Below are positions 53,276 to 62,700 of a stretch of 64,000 nt of DNA, piece after piece. Source of the stretch: Nitrosovibrio sp. Nv4 (lineage in GTDB: Bacteria > Pseudomonadota > Gammaproteobacteria > Burkholderiales > Nitrosomonadaceae); assembly GCF_900215485.1 (NCBI RefSeq), contig NZ_OCMZ01000002.1, positions 992,001 through 1,056,000 on the forward strand, given 5' to 3'. Within the stretch, counting starts at the first letter, position 1. Every line of letters starts with the position of its first letter. The notes below the pieces were generated by a model, which was not told where the DNA came from, did not search any database, and worked only from the letters and a program-made list of their open reading frames with translations. Position numbers and translations under genes: made by a program.

Positions 53276-54351
53276 GCAAGGTTGAGCTCCGGGTTAATGG
53301 TGCTTTCTATGGCGGGTGGAAAACCATCCGCATCGAGCGCGGTATCGAGCAGATTGCCGGCACATTCGAGCTGAGCGTGACCGATCGCTGGGCGGAACAA
53401 TCAGCGGTGCGGCAAATAAATCCAGGCCAACCATGCGAAGTGAGAATTGACGAAGCCGTGGTAATTACCGGTTACGTCGACACAGTGGCGCCGCAATACG
53501 ATAAGCAGCAGCACACCATTACTGTGAGCGGCCGTGACAAGACTGGAGATCTGGTTGACTGCTCAGCGATTCACAAGAGCGGACAGTGGTCCGGCCGCAA
53601 GCTGGACCAGATCGCCGCCGATCTCTGCCAGCCGTTCGGGATTACGGTTTTTCGCAATACAGACGTCGGGAGTGCTTTCAATCCCCCATTTTCAATAGAA
53701 GAAAGCGAGACGGTATTCAACTGCCTGGAGCGCGCTGCCCGGATGAAAGCAGTGCTGCTGGTATCCGACGGCCTGGGTAACCTGGTGCTTACTCGTGCCG
53801 GCTCCGGCGCTTCGGTGGCAGTGCTGACCGAAGGCGAAAATATTCTCGCCGGCAAGGGAGAATACTCGTGGATAGACCGGCACAGCCGCTATGTCGTCAA
53901 GGGCCAAGGTGTGGGCACCGATGATTTTAACGGCCCGCAGGTCGCGCATCAGCAAGCTGAATCGATAGACTCAACAATTACCCGCTACCGGCCATTGACG
54001 GTGCTGGCCGAAGACCAGGGCACAGGTGCTACCCTTTCCCAGCGGGCGCAATGGGAGCGCAACGTGCGTATGGGACGCGGCAATCGCGCCACGATTACCG
54101 TGCAAGGCTGGGCGCACGACGGCAATTTGTGGAAGCCGAACACAATGGTGCATTTGCGATCGCCCATGCTTTATGCAGACCATGATTTGCTGATCGCCTC
54201 GGTGGTTTTTCTCCTTGATGAGCAGGGTACCCGCACGGAGCTGCAGCTCGTGCGCCGCGAAGCCTTTGACCTGGTAGCCGGAGTTAGCCTGACCGGCAAG
54301 CAGAATAAAGCCAAAAAGGCAAAAAGCGATGATTGGAGTATCGGGTTTTGA
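53272..54351 (+). CDS. Baseplate hub protein (Mu gpP, gp44)
   Basis: 359 residues. ELRVNGAFYGGWKTIRIERGIEQIAGTFELSVTDRW and VVITGYVDTVAPQYDKQQHTITVSGRDKTGDLVDC match the Mu P / gp27-like hub. ATGA overlap with gpN. Confidence 0.95.
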   Translation: MSKVELRVNGAFYGGWKTIRIERGIEQIAGTFELSVTDRWAEQSAVRQINPGQPCEVRIDEAVVITGYVDTVAPQYDKQQHTITVSGRDKTGDLVDCSAIHKSGQWSGRKLDQIAADLCQPFGITVFRNTDVGSAFNPPFSIEESETVFNCLERAARMKAVLLVSDGLGNLVLTRAGSGASVAVLTEGENILAGKGEYSWIDRHSRYVVKGQGVGTDDFNGPQVAHQQAESIDSTITRYRPLTVLAEDQGTGATLSQRAQWERNVRMGRGNRATITVQGWAHDGNLWKPNTMVHLRSPMLYADHDLLIASVVFLLDEQGTRTELQLVRREAFDLVAGVSLTGKQNKAKKAKSDDWSIGF

Positions 54352-54779
54352 TGCGCGCTATTAATAAGCTGCTGGCGCCACTGACCCGCCGGGTACGGCT
54401 GATGGTCGGGCGCGGGGTGCTTTCCCTGGTAAACGATGGGCTCAAGATGCAGGGCGTGCAGGTTCAATTGCTCGCTGATGAAGTGCGGGATCTGGAGCGT
54501 TTCCAGGACTACGGCTTTACCTCTGTACCTCATGTCGGGGCGGAAGTTGCGGCGGTATTTGTCGACGGCAACCGGGATCACGGCATTGCCATCCGCATCG
54601 ATGACCGGCGCTACCGCGTCAAGGGACTGAAGTCCGGCGAGGTGGCCATCTATACGGATGAGGGTGACAAGGTTGTAATGAAGCGTGGACGTATTATCGA
54701 GATAACTGCGGGCACGAAAGTGCGCATGGTGACACCGCTTCTCGAAGTGACGGGCGAGATCAAGGGTCTTCAGCCGTGA
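54351..54779 (+). CDS. Baseplate assembly protein V (Mu gp45 spike)
   Basis: 142 residues from ATG 54351 (TGATG overlap). GVQVQLLADEVRDLERFQDYGFTSVPHVGAEVAAVFVDGNRDHGIAIRID is the OB-fold part of the central spike. The C-terminal beta-helix is short (VRMVTPLLEVTGEIKGLQP), so the tip is shorter than in Mu. Confidence 0.93.
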   Translation: MRAINKLLAPLTRRVRLMVGRGVLSLVNDGLKMQGVQVQLLADEVRDLERFQDYGFTSVPHVGAEVAAVFVDGNRDHGIAIRIDDRRYRVKGLKSGEVAIYTDEGDKVVMKRGRIIEITAGTKVRMVTPLLEVTGEIKGLQP

Positions 54780-55228
54780 GCGATATTCGCACATTATTCT
54801 TCGGGTTCGAGCGGGGCGCGGATTATGCGCTCGATGCCCTTGGCCTGACGTCAGACGATGGGCTGGAAACCGCCGTAATCCTCTCGCTTTTCACAGACCG
54901 CCAGGCTGAGCCGGCGGACATCATCCCGGATGGCACAACTGACCAGCGCGGCTGGTGGGCGGATGCTTTTGCCGATGTGCCGGCGGACAAGATAGGCAGC
55001 CGATTATGGTTGCTCCATCGGGAAAAACAACTCCAGTCCGTGGTGAACCGCGCACGTGAGTATGCCCAGGAGTCGCTCGACTGGCTGGTGGATGATGGCG
55101 TGGCCAAGGCAGTGACTGTCACTGCAGAAGTCGTGCGCACGGGTGTGTTAGGTCTATCCATCGAGATTGTCCGGCCCGATAGCACTGTTGCTAAATTCCG
55201 TTTTGATAATTTCTGGAAGGCTGCGTAA
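54776..55228 (+). CDS. Baseplate protein gp46 (gpW/GP25-like)
   Basis: 150 residues. ADYALDALGLTSDDGLETAVILSLFTDRQAEPAD and RGWWADAFADVPADKIGSRLWLLHREKQ are typical of Mu gp46. ATGA overlap with gp45. Confidence 0.94.
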   Translation: MSDIRTLFFGFERGADYALDALGLTSDDGLETAVILSLFTDRQAEPADIIPDGTTDQRGWWADAFADVPADKIGSRLWLLHREKQLQSVVNRAREYAQESLDWLVDDGVAKAVTVTAEVVRTGVLGLSIEIVRPDSTVAKFRFDNFWKAA

Positions 55229-56275
55229 ATGCCATTTTCCCGCCCTACACTTGCCGATCTGATAGAGCGTTCGATTTCCGATATCGAAGCGCGCCTGCCA
55301 GGCGTGGACGCCCGCCTGCGCCGATCCAACCTCAACGTTCTCTCGCGGGTGCATGCCGGAGCAATTCATGGCCTGTATGGCTATCTTGACTGGCTGTCCA
55401 AACAGGTGATTTACGACACCGCCGAAGCGGAAATCCTCGACCGCTGGGCAACGATCTGGCTGGCACAGCCGCGCAAGGCCGCCGTATCGGCCATTGGCGA
55501 TATAACTTTTACCGGTACCGATGGCGCGGTGATACCGACGGGAACTCTGCTGCAGCGCGCCGACGGCGCGGCATTCACCACCAATGCCGCTGCTACCATT
55601 TCCGCAGGCACCGCCACCGCCGCAGTCACGGCTTCGCTTGCCGGTACCGCTGGCAATACGGATGCCGCCGCGACGTTAAATATGGTGGTGCCGATTGCCG
55701 GGGTTAACGCCGCCGCCACCGTTGCTGTGGGCGGACTTTCCCAAGGCTCCGACACTGAGGCGGATGCCAATCTGCGCGCCAGGCTGATAGCGCGCATCCG
55801 GCAGCCGCCGCACGGCGGCGCGGATTATGACTATATCGCCTGGGCGCTTGAAGTCGCTGGCGTAACCCGTGCATGGGTGTATCCGAAGGAGCTCGGCCTT
55901 GGCACCGTTACGGTGCGCTTCGTGCGCGATGATGATGCAAGCATCATTCCAGACGCCGCCGAGGTGACAGCGGTGCAAGACTATATCGACGCTCGCCGTC
56001 CGGTAACAGCTGTGGTAACGGTGGTCGCGCCGGTAGCGGCGGCGCTGAATTTTACCATCTCGGCAGTTACGTCAGTCCGGGACGCGATCGCTGCTGCGCT
56101 TACTGACATGCTGCTCCGTGAGGCCGAGCCGGGCGGCACCATCCTTCTCTCGCGCATTCACCAGGCTATCAGCGTCGCGGCGGGAGACAACGATTACACG
56201 TTGAATGTGCCGAGTGCGGACGTAACGCATACCGCAGGCAAATTGGCGACGATGGGGACCATCACATGGGCATAA
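55229..56275 (+). CDS. Baseplate protein gp47 (gpJ-like)
   Basis: 348 residues. RPTLADLIERSISDIEARLPGVDARLRRSNLNVLSRVHAGAIHGLYGYLDWLSKQV and GGLSQGSDTEADANLRARLIARIRQPPHGGADYDYIAWALEVAGVTRAWVYP. Baseplate wedge protein. Confidence 0.96.
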   Translation: MPFSRPTLADLIERSISDIEARLPGVDARLRRSNLNVLSRVHAGAIHGLYGYLDWLSKQVIYDTAEAEILDRWATIWLAQPRKAAVSAIGDITFTGTDGAVIPTGTLLQRADGAAFTTNAAATISAGTATAAVTASLAGTAGNTDAAATLNMVVPIAGVNAAATVAVGGLSQGSDTEADANLRARLIARIRQPPHGGADYDYIAWALEVAGVTRAWVYPKELGLGTVTVRFVRDDDASIIPDAAEVTAVQDYIDARRPVTAVVTVVAPVAAALNFTISAVTSVRDAIAAALTDMLLREAEPGGTILLSRIHQAISVAAGDNDYTLNVPSADVTHTAGKLATMGTITWA

Positions 56276-56850
56276 CGGCTGACGATTATCTGAGCCAGTT
56301 GCAATCGTTGCTACCGCAGGGGCAGGCATGGCCGCGCGAACCGGACGCCACGCTTACCCAGTTGATGGCAGCGCTGGCCGAGGAATTTGCCCGTTTTGAT
56401 GCCCGCACCCAGAGGCTGTTCGACGAAGCCGACCCGCGCACCACGGTCGAGCTATTAGCCGACTGGGAGCGGGTGGCGGGACTGCCGGAAGCCTGCCTGG
56501 CTGCAATCGCCCAGACGACGGGAGAGCGTCGCTCTGCGCTGCTCTCCAAACTGATCGGCGTGGGTGGACAGAGCAGGCAGTATTTTATTGGTATTGCGGC
56601 CGCGCTCGGATATACGGTCACCCTAACCGAGTTTCGGCCATTCCAAGTTAATTCAGAAGTAAACGATGCCCTCCGGGGCGAGCAATGGCGGTTTGCCTGG
56701 CAGGTCAATTCCGCATTGATTACGGTGCGCGCCTCCACCGTGGCCGCAGCGGTTAATGATCCGCTTCGGTCGTGGGGGAATGCGGCGCTGGAGTGTGTTA
56801 TTTCAAAATACAGCCCGGCACATACGAAAGTTTTATTCGCTTACACATAG
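56266..56850 (+). CDS. Baseplate protein gp48 (DUF2313, gpI-like)
   Basis: 194 residues. DDYLSQLQSLLPQGQAWPREPDATLTQLMAALAEEFARFDARTQRLFDEADPRTT and LPEACLAAIAQTTGERRSALL mark the YmfQ/DUF2313 family. Overlaps gp47 by 10 bases. Confidence 0.95.
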   Translation: MGITADDYLSQLQSLLPQGQAWPREPDATLTQLMAALAEEFARFDARTQRLFDEADPRTTVELLADWERVAGLPEACLAAIAQTTGERRSALLSKLIGVGGQSRQYFIGIAAALGYTVTLTEFRPFQVNSEVNDALRGEQWRFAWQVNSALITVRASTVAAAVNDPLRSWGNAALECVISKYSPAHTKVLFAYT

Positions 56851-56866
56851 AAAGAAGAGGAACAGC

Positions 56867-57676
56867 ATGGACAATAGAAAGTTTCAGACCGCCGCTTCCG
56901 CCAGCCCGCCGCCCGCCGAGGCAGCCCCATCGACCGGGTACCCGACCGATGGCAACCCGTCCCTCGCACTGCCGGCCACCGTGCCGGGCGCCGCGTGGTT
57001 CCACCAGATTGGCGAGGAGCTGCGAAACCTGCTGACACAGGCGTCCATCATACCCAGCGCTGCCGATCTTACGCAGCTGCATGCGGCCATAAAAACATTG
57101 TTCAGCAACGCGACGATCACCAGCGCCGGTGCCGCGCCGACCTTTACCCTGACACCGTCACCAGCGATTGCCGCGTACGTCGCCGGGCAGCGGTATCGGA
57201 TCAATTTTCATGCTACCGGAACCACGGGTAGCAACACGCTGAACGTGTCTGCGCTGGGTGTCAAGAACCTGAAACAGTACGATGCCTTCGGTGCGAAAGT
57301 GCCAGCGATGGTCGTGTCTGGACAATTGACAGATGTCGAGTATGACGGCGTGGATATGGTGATCCTTGACCCATTGATGGTTGACTTTTCGAGGAAGCCT
57401 ATCTCTGCAAATGATTATCAGCTGCTACCGAGTGGATCTATTATTCAATGGGGAATCAATGCGCAAAACATAACCGCTGGAATAGAGAGCGCAGCCGTTA
57501 TGTTTCCGATCACTTTCCCGAATGCCATTTTTGGTATTTTTATTTGTCATATCGGCGCGATAGAGACTGTAAATGTAATCATTTCCAACACAACTCCACA
57601 TACCACATCGAAGTTTCACTGGAAATCGAATCATACCGGAAGCCAATCTCATTTCTGGTTCGCCATAGGACGCTAA
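56867..57676 (+). CDS. Tail fibre protein, short
   Basis: 269 residues from ATG 56867 with AAGAAGAGG upstream. N-terminal baseplate-binding part (TGYPTDGNPSLALPATVPGAAWFHQIGEELRNLLTQASI) common to phage fibres, then a TLTPSPAIAAYVAGQRYRINFHATGTTGSNTLNVSALG repeat and a His-rich tip. From about 57430 the base use turns strongly AT-rich (NAQNITAGIESAAVMFP ... SKFHWKSNHTGSQSHF), pointing to recent exchange of the receptor-binding end. Confidence 0.85.
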   Translation: MDNRKFQTAASASPPPAEAAPSTGYPTDGNPSLALPATVPGAAWFHQIGEELRNLLTQASIIPSAADLTQLHAAIKTLFSNATITSAGAAPTFTLTPSPAIAAYVAGQRYRINFHATGTTGSNTLNVSALGVKNLKQYDAFGAKVPAMVVSGQLTDVEYDGVDMVILDPLMVDFSRKPISANDYQLLPSGSIIQWGINAQNITAGIESAAVMFPITFPNAIFGIFICHIGAIETVNVIISNTTPHTTSKFHWKSNHTGSQSHFWFAIGR

Positions 57677-57690
57677 TAAGGATAACTGCC

Positions 57691-58227
57691 ATGTTCTACT
57701 CACCATCAACCTTCGGTTTTTACCACCCTTCTATACACGGCGACAACATTCCTGTTGATGCCGTCGAAATCACTATTGATGAGCATGCCGCACTGCTCTA
57801 TGGCCAGTCCCAAGGCAAACGTATCGTTGCAGACCAGTTGGGCCGCCCGGTTCTCGCCGATCCCCTGCCGCCGACCGCTACCGTGATGATTGCCGCCGCG
57901 CTGGCACGCATCAATGCTGCCTATGAAGGGGCAGTAGCGTCAATGACAGCGGGCTACCCGGAAGATGAGGTAAGAAGCTGGACAAAGCAGGAAACGGAAG
58001 CCAGGGAGTGGCTTAAGGACCCGGCCACGGCAACGCCATGGATTGATGGGGCGGTCTTGGCACGTGGCATAGCGAAGGCCGATCTCGTTACCAAAATTAT
58101 CGAGAATGCTAACCTTTTTGCGCCCATGCACGGTGAGCTGACCGGGAAAAGGCAGAAACTCCGGGATCAAATAGGGGCACTCGGAGCAAGTCCTACGCAG
58201 CAGCAGCTGGACGCAATTCGGTGGTGA
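57691..58227 (+). CDS. Tail fibre assembly protein
   Basis: 178 residues from ATG 57691. Middle section LYGQSQGKRIVADQLGRPVLADPLPP is the fibre-assembly chaperone pattern, with a C-terminal helical DUF4376-like part. Follows the fibre gene by 14 bases. Confidence 0.87.
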   Translation: MFYSPSTFGFYHPSIHGDNIPVDAVEITIDEHAALLYGQSQGKRIVADQLGRPVLADPLPPTATVMIAAALARINAAYEGAVASMTAGYPEDEVRSWTKQETEAREWLKDPATATPWIDGAVLARGIAKADLVTKIIENANLFAPMHGELTGKRQKLRDQIGALGASPTQQQLDAIRW

Positions 58228-58295
58228 CTGCAATGAAAGTAAAGAAGAGAGAGCGGCCGAAATCATGCTGTAACATGGTCCCGGCCGCCGTAACC

Positions 58296-58354
58296 CACAG
58301 GACACACCTGTGAGCCACAGCCAAGGCTCCCTGCCAGTCGACCGGCAACGGGAG
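58296..58354 (+). promoter_or_regulatory. Two hairpins in the leader of the methyltransferase gene
   Basis: CACAGG/CCTGTG with a 5-nt loop (58296-58312), then CTCCC-TGCC / GGCA-AC-GGGAG with an 8-nt loop (58327-58354), 28 bases before the methyltransferase ATG. A 26-codon frame at 58232-58312 ends inside the first hairpin. Confidence 0.6.
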
Positions 58355-58382
58355 TCTAGCATAACCATGAGAGAGGCTCACA

Positions 58383-59144
58383 ATGCACAACCCTATTATT
58401 CCGTGGATCGGCGGTAAACGCCGCCTGGCAAACAAGATCATGCCGCTTTTCCCAGCCCATGAATGCTATGTCGAACCGTTTGCCGGCGCGGCCGCGTTGT
58501 ATTTCCGGAAGGCGCCGGCACAGGTCGAAGTGCTCAACGACATCAATGGCGAGTTGGTGAATTTATACCGAGTGGTCAAGCATCATATGGAAGAGCTTGC
58601 CAAGCAATTCAAGTGGGCGTTAACCAGCAGACAAATATTCAAGTGGCTGCAGGCAACACCAGAGGAAACGCTGACCGATATCCAACGTGCGGCCAAGTTC
58701 TATTACCTGCAAAAACTGGCATTCGGCGGCCGAGTGGAAGGCCAGACCTTTGGCACAGCCACTACCTCACCGCCCAGACTTAACTTGCTACGGCTTGAGG
58801 AGGATCTGAGCCAGGCTCACCTGCGCTTGGCCAGAACCTACATCGAACATCTGGATTGGCAGGAATGCATCAGCAAGTACGACCGGCCGCACACTCTTTT
58901 TTATCTCGATCCGCCGTACTGGGGGACCGAGGGATATGGCGTCGGGTTCGGTCTGGAGCAATATGATGAGATGGCGAAACTGGCCAAGACGATAAAGGGA
59001 AACATGATCATCAGCGTCAACGATATCCCTGAGATGCGAAACGCCTTCGCTGGACTGACGATGGAGTCAGTCGATATCAACTACACGGTCGGTGGAGCGC
59101 AGAGGTGCGGGAAGCGTGCCGAGCTGATCATCAGGAGTTGGTGA
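58383..59144 (+). CDS. D12-class adenine DNA methyltransferase (Dam-like)
   Basis: 253 residues. IPWIGGKRRLANKI is the AdoMet-binding FxGGK-type motif; EPFAGAAALYFRKAP and LFYLDPPYWGTEGYG carry the catalytic DPPY. It takes the position of mom in Mu, the DNA-modification gene at the right end, so it probably marks phage DNA against host restriction. No partner nuclease is beside it. Confidence 0.94.
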   Translation: MHNPIIPWIGGKRRLANKIMPLFPAHECYVEPFAGAAALYFRKAPAQVEVLNDINGELVNLYRVVKHHMEELAKQFKWALTSRQIFKWLQATPEETLTDIQRAAKFYYLQKLAFGGRVEGQTFGTATTSPPRLNLLRLEEDLSQAHLRLARTYIEHLDWQECISKYDRPHTLFYLDPPYWGTEGYGVGFGLEQYDEMAKLAKTIKGNMIISVNDIPEMRNAFAGLTMESVDINYTVGGAQRCGKRAELIIRSW

Positions 59145-59273
59145 GCATCGGCATGTTAAGTTTTCTGACCATTCTGTATGGTGTGATTTATTAACACCGG
59201 CGCAGGAGGAGGTGGATGGCCGTTAAAATGGCGGAAACGTTTCCGCCCTCAGTCCCAAATTACGCGCAAAATA

Positions 59274-59298
59274 GTCTCAAGCAAAACGCGCGTTTACA
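59274..59298 (-). promoter_or_regulatory. Prophage right end
   Basis: Reading inward on the minus strand: TGTAAACGCGCGTTTTGC then TTGAGAC at offset 19-25, exactly as at the left end. The last base A59298 is followed by the second GCCCA. Confidence 0.88.
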
Positions 59299-59303
59299 GC
59301 CCA
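59299..59303 (+). repeat. Prophage target-site duplication, right copy
   Basis: GCCCA, identical to 21383-21387. Confidence 0.9.
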
Positions 59304-59342
59304 ACAAAAAGAAAAGGCTCACGATAGCAATCGTAAGCCTTT
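59304..59342 (-). terminator. Intrinsic terminator after the second tRNA fragment
   Basis: On the minus strand: AAAGGCT-T-ACGAT, short loop, ATCGT-G-AGCCTTT, then TCTTTTTG. Downstream of the tRNA 3' half at 59350-59395, the same order as at 10790-10874. The prophage inserted immediately beyond its T-run. Confidence 0.8.
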
Positions 59343-59354
59343 GTAAAATTGGTG

Positions 59355-59395
59355 GGTCTGGCTGGACTCGAACCAGCGACCAAGGGATTATGAGT
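59355..59395 (-). repeat. tRNA(CAU) 3'-half fragment, attachment-site-like (right copy)
   Basis: Second copy of the sequence at 10834-10874 (one mismatch), from anticodon loop CTCATAA to ACC-A-CCA (CCA at 59350-59352). Acceptor end CAGACCC would pair with a 5' GGGTCTG, which is not present to the right. So this too is a junction, not a gene. Confidence 0.8.
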
Positions 59396-59603
59396 TACTC
59401 TTTCTGCTGGTTGAATATAAATGAAATCAATAATATCAGATACTTACAAGATGCGACAAAAGCAATAAACCGCTAAAAGTGCTATTGGATGGCAAAATAA
59501 TCCGCACCAACATTTGTCATAAGTTAATTTGGCACAATTCCACCAGATTAAACCAGTGCTATACTCCCCTAATGGTCCCGTCCATCCTCTTCTTCATAGC
59601 CCG

Positions 59604-59753
59604 ATGCTGACATTCTTAGCCGCCCTTCTCGGTATCGCCATGGTCCTTGTCATGACCCCGGCCCTTATCGGCGCGATTCTGAAACACAGTGACGCGCTCC
59701 CAATTGTCGGGATCATGTTTGCGGCAATAATAATCTTCGGCGTTATCTGGTAG
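59604..59753 (+). CDS. Very small membrane protein (49 aa)
   Basis: ATG 59604: LTFLAALLGIAMVLVMTPAL then IGAILKHSDALPIVGIMFAA. Two hydrophobic helices. Its stop overlaps the end of the large minus-strand gene by 11 bases. Unknown function; the clean two-helix pattern favours a real gene. Confidence 0.5.
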   Translation: MLTFLAALLGIAMVLVMTPALIGAILKHSDALPIVGIMFAAIIIFGVIW

Positions 59754-62700
59754 CCTCGACATAGCGCTTATTGAAGTCGGACATTAGCACCCTTTTCCGC
59801 TCCGCCAGTTCTTTCAATTTTTCCCGCTTATCATCCGGATTCGATTTCTCGATCGCGCGTTCACGTTTCCGCATGTTTTCCAGAATGTTCGATACGAACT
59901 TTGCCCGACCGGAGAGTTTAAGTTCCCCATATTCATCACGCAGCGCAGCCCGCTTTTCTGGATCGCCGCGGAAGTTCTTTAACTCCTCTTCCGCCAGGTT
60001 CACGCTTTTGAGGTTCTGGTAGAACTTGCGCTCAGTCTGGTATTCCGGTTTCGCGCTCAGAAAGATATTAGCGAACGGAACTTCCTTTGCCTGAATCTCT
60101 TCATCCTGGGCGGCTTTTATCGGCAGGCTGAATGCTTGCAGATAAGTGCGCCCAGCGCCGCCGGCAAGCGATGAAACCGCAAAGTCCAATAGCGCGGGGT
60201 TGGTATCTATGAATCCAGGCCGAACCTCATTCCCCCCCGTTGCATCGTTCAGAAACTCAGTCAGCCATTTAGCCGGCGCGCTGGTTGATTTAAACCCCAT
60301 TTGATATTCAGGCTTCGGCACACCAAAGGGCGATTGCTCGCGCCTCATCGGATTGCCAGCGAAGTTCTTGTTTTCGCCCCACTGCACAAGAGGATCGCCG
60401 ATGGTCGGCGCAATTAATTGTGTTACTGAACCTGCCTGCCCTACCGGGCTGAACGCATCGAAGAATACGGCTGCGAGCTCAACCGCGCTATTTGCAGGAC
60501 TATAGTTCTCCCTGAACATACCCTCGCTCATCTTCCGGCCAACCGAGGCAAAGAAGTTGTAACCGTAAGGCATGGGAACAGTTACCGGCCTGCTGCCCGC
60601 CATAAAGACAAAGTTCATGGCTTTTGTATGTTCGGGCAATTGGTCGTAATCGTTCTCACCATCGTCGTCATCGTCACCCGCCATTGAACGAGCAAGAATA
60701 TCCATAAGGAAGCCGGAAGCGACTATGCCGCCCACGATCTTCTGAACTTGCTTATTGCCCAATGCTTGGATGAGCCTTGCCGTGCCCTGAATGGATGCGT
60801 TCATGAACATGTACCACATATTCAGTTCCGTGCTCTTGGCGCCCTTCAGATTAAAGTTAACCGTGAGCCCCTTGGCAACTGAGCTGCTTTTACCCTCCGA
60901 TAACCCGCGCTTGCGCGCATTCACGTAAACCGCCAGGCGGATTCCATTCTCGACGGCACTATTCGCGTCTTCGATCAATTCCCACCAGTCCTTCGCAAGC
61001 CGCCGGGTAAAATTCCACTTGCCCGGCCCCATGACCTCAAGTTGATTCCTGAGCTTATCTGCCCGCTCGCCAATGTCCCGGTAGTTGTCCATCCAGCCAA
61101 CTTGCCCGCCGGAATCCCTGAATTCCCGGGCATCTTTCGCCCACTGAGAATTCATGTTGCCGCGGGTTAATTGCCACATGCCCCGGATAGCCTTTGGCAC
61201 ATCCGCAAATACCTGTCTTTTCATCCCCGCAAGTTCGGTATCTGACAAATTGACATAAGCCGTCTGCAGGTCGCGTAAGAAGTTACGAGCAACAAACACC
61301 GGGTTTGCCGTGGTATTCATCGTTGCCAGAAAGCGCGTGAATTTACCGACTGCCTGAGTCACTTCCCCGAGTTGCTGAGTGCTCAGATTCTTGATGGATG
61401 AGGCAAGCCGCATTGCTGCCGGATTCTGTTTATTGAATTCGATGGTATGCTCTTCGCCGTCGATCTTGAACGTCAACACTTCATCGCGCTGCTTATACAA
61501 GGGATCAACACGCTCGACTACAAGTCCTGTTACCGGATCCATTTCGCGCTTGGTATCCTGATCATCCACCTTCCACAGCTCCGGATCCGGGTGCGCCATA
61601 ACGAATTCAAATAAAGCATTGTCCACTCTGGATTTCTCGGCCCGAATAATTGCAGTTTCATGCTGCGCAACCACATGAGCGAGAATGTCCGTTACCGCCC
61701 TATTCGATCCGGTAGCCCGCTTGCTTTCCTTGCCTCGGATATTAAAGCCCCGGCCTACAGGCGGATTCGTGTTTCCACCAACTTCATCGCGATGTAAAGG
61801 AACATAGTGATCGTACTTCGCCTCCCATGCGGCGATCATCTCGGGAGTCTCCAAACCGGCATCCACGATCACTTTTCTGGTTGCAGTAGTTATCTCATCA
61901 ACCATGGATGAAGCGCGCTGCAGGGCCTCTAATTTGCCCGTTTCCTTGACTTTCTGGATTACTGCTTTTGCCGCGGCGTCACTCATTCCAGACAATGCCG
62001 TATTGTCGCCATCGAACGGTTTCATATTTTGCAACCGCTTCAATTGCTCAATTGACTGCACGTAATCCTGAACGGCTTTTTTCTTCCGCAGCTCAGATAC
62101 TTCTCTATCCAACAGAATCTCGTCGGTGGGATCGACAAGACCATCCTCAACGTCAGATTGCGCCTGTCTCAACTCGCGCCGCTTCTGGATGAACTCGACA
62201 ACATTTTTATCCTTGGCCAGCCTGTCACGAGTCGCCGCAAGTTTCTTGATGCGCTCATCCAACTCCTGAACGGTCGGGTTGATGTCCTTCATGGCCGCAT
62301 TGCGGGATGGAGCGTGCATCGCGTGCAGGAACTCTTCAACCTCCTCATATTTCAGATTACCGTCATGGATAGCCTGAATAAGCGGATCACGCATATCATC
62401 ATGGAAGTCATCGGTGCGCGCGCGAACACGGCCAGGATAGTTAATCTCAGCAAGCGATGCGTCCATATCCTCATTCACCGGCCCCGCTTCTTTCTGAATA
62501 TCCCGAAGATCCATGAACCGATCCTGGAAGTTGAATATCAGAGAGTCAACGATACGGCTGGTTCTGGAGGGGCCGGATGAGGCGTTATTGTCGGGCCGGG
62601 ATGGTTTGCGGCTGAACATCGTTCCGCTCGACGCTTCCCTATAAGCCTCAGCCTGCTTGTCATCAAACAGCGATACCTCGTTCTCCGCCATTCCAACAAC

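Larger units (their letters stand above)
21388..59298 (+). mobile_element. Complete Mu-like transposable prophage, 37,911 bp
   Basis: Bounded by 5'-TG and CA-3' with flanking GCCCA duplications and TTGAGAC at offset 19-25 in both ends. The contents follow Mu order: repressor, Ner, transposase A, ATPase B, early genes, Gam, GemA, Mor, lysis, terminase, portal, head, protease, capsid, sheath, tube, tape measure, baseplate, fibre and methyltransferase. I see no frameshift in any core gene, so it may be functional. One minus-strand cargo gene interrupts the late region. Confidence 0.96.

Noticed and set aside
58232-58312. Com-like regulator before the methyltransferase
   Set aside because: Only 26 codons with one CC pair; lacks the four-cysteine zinc finger of Com. 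Kept only as a possible leader peptide.
59216-59476. 86-residue plus-strand open frame
   Set aside because: It runs through the prophage end and the antisense of the tRNA fragment (GWTRTSDQG is a well-known antisense-tRNA artefact).
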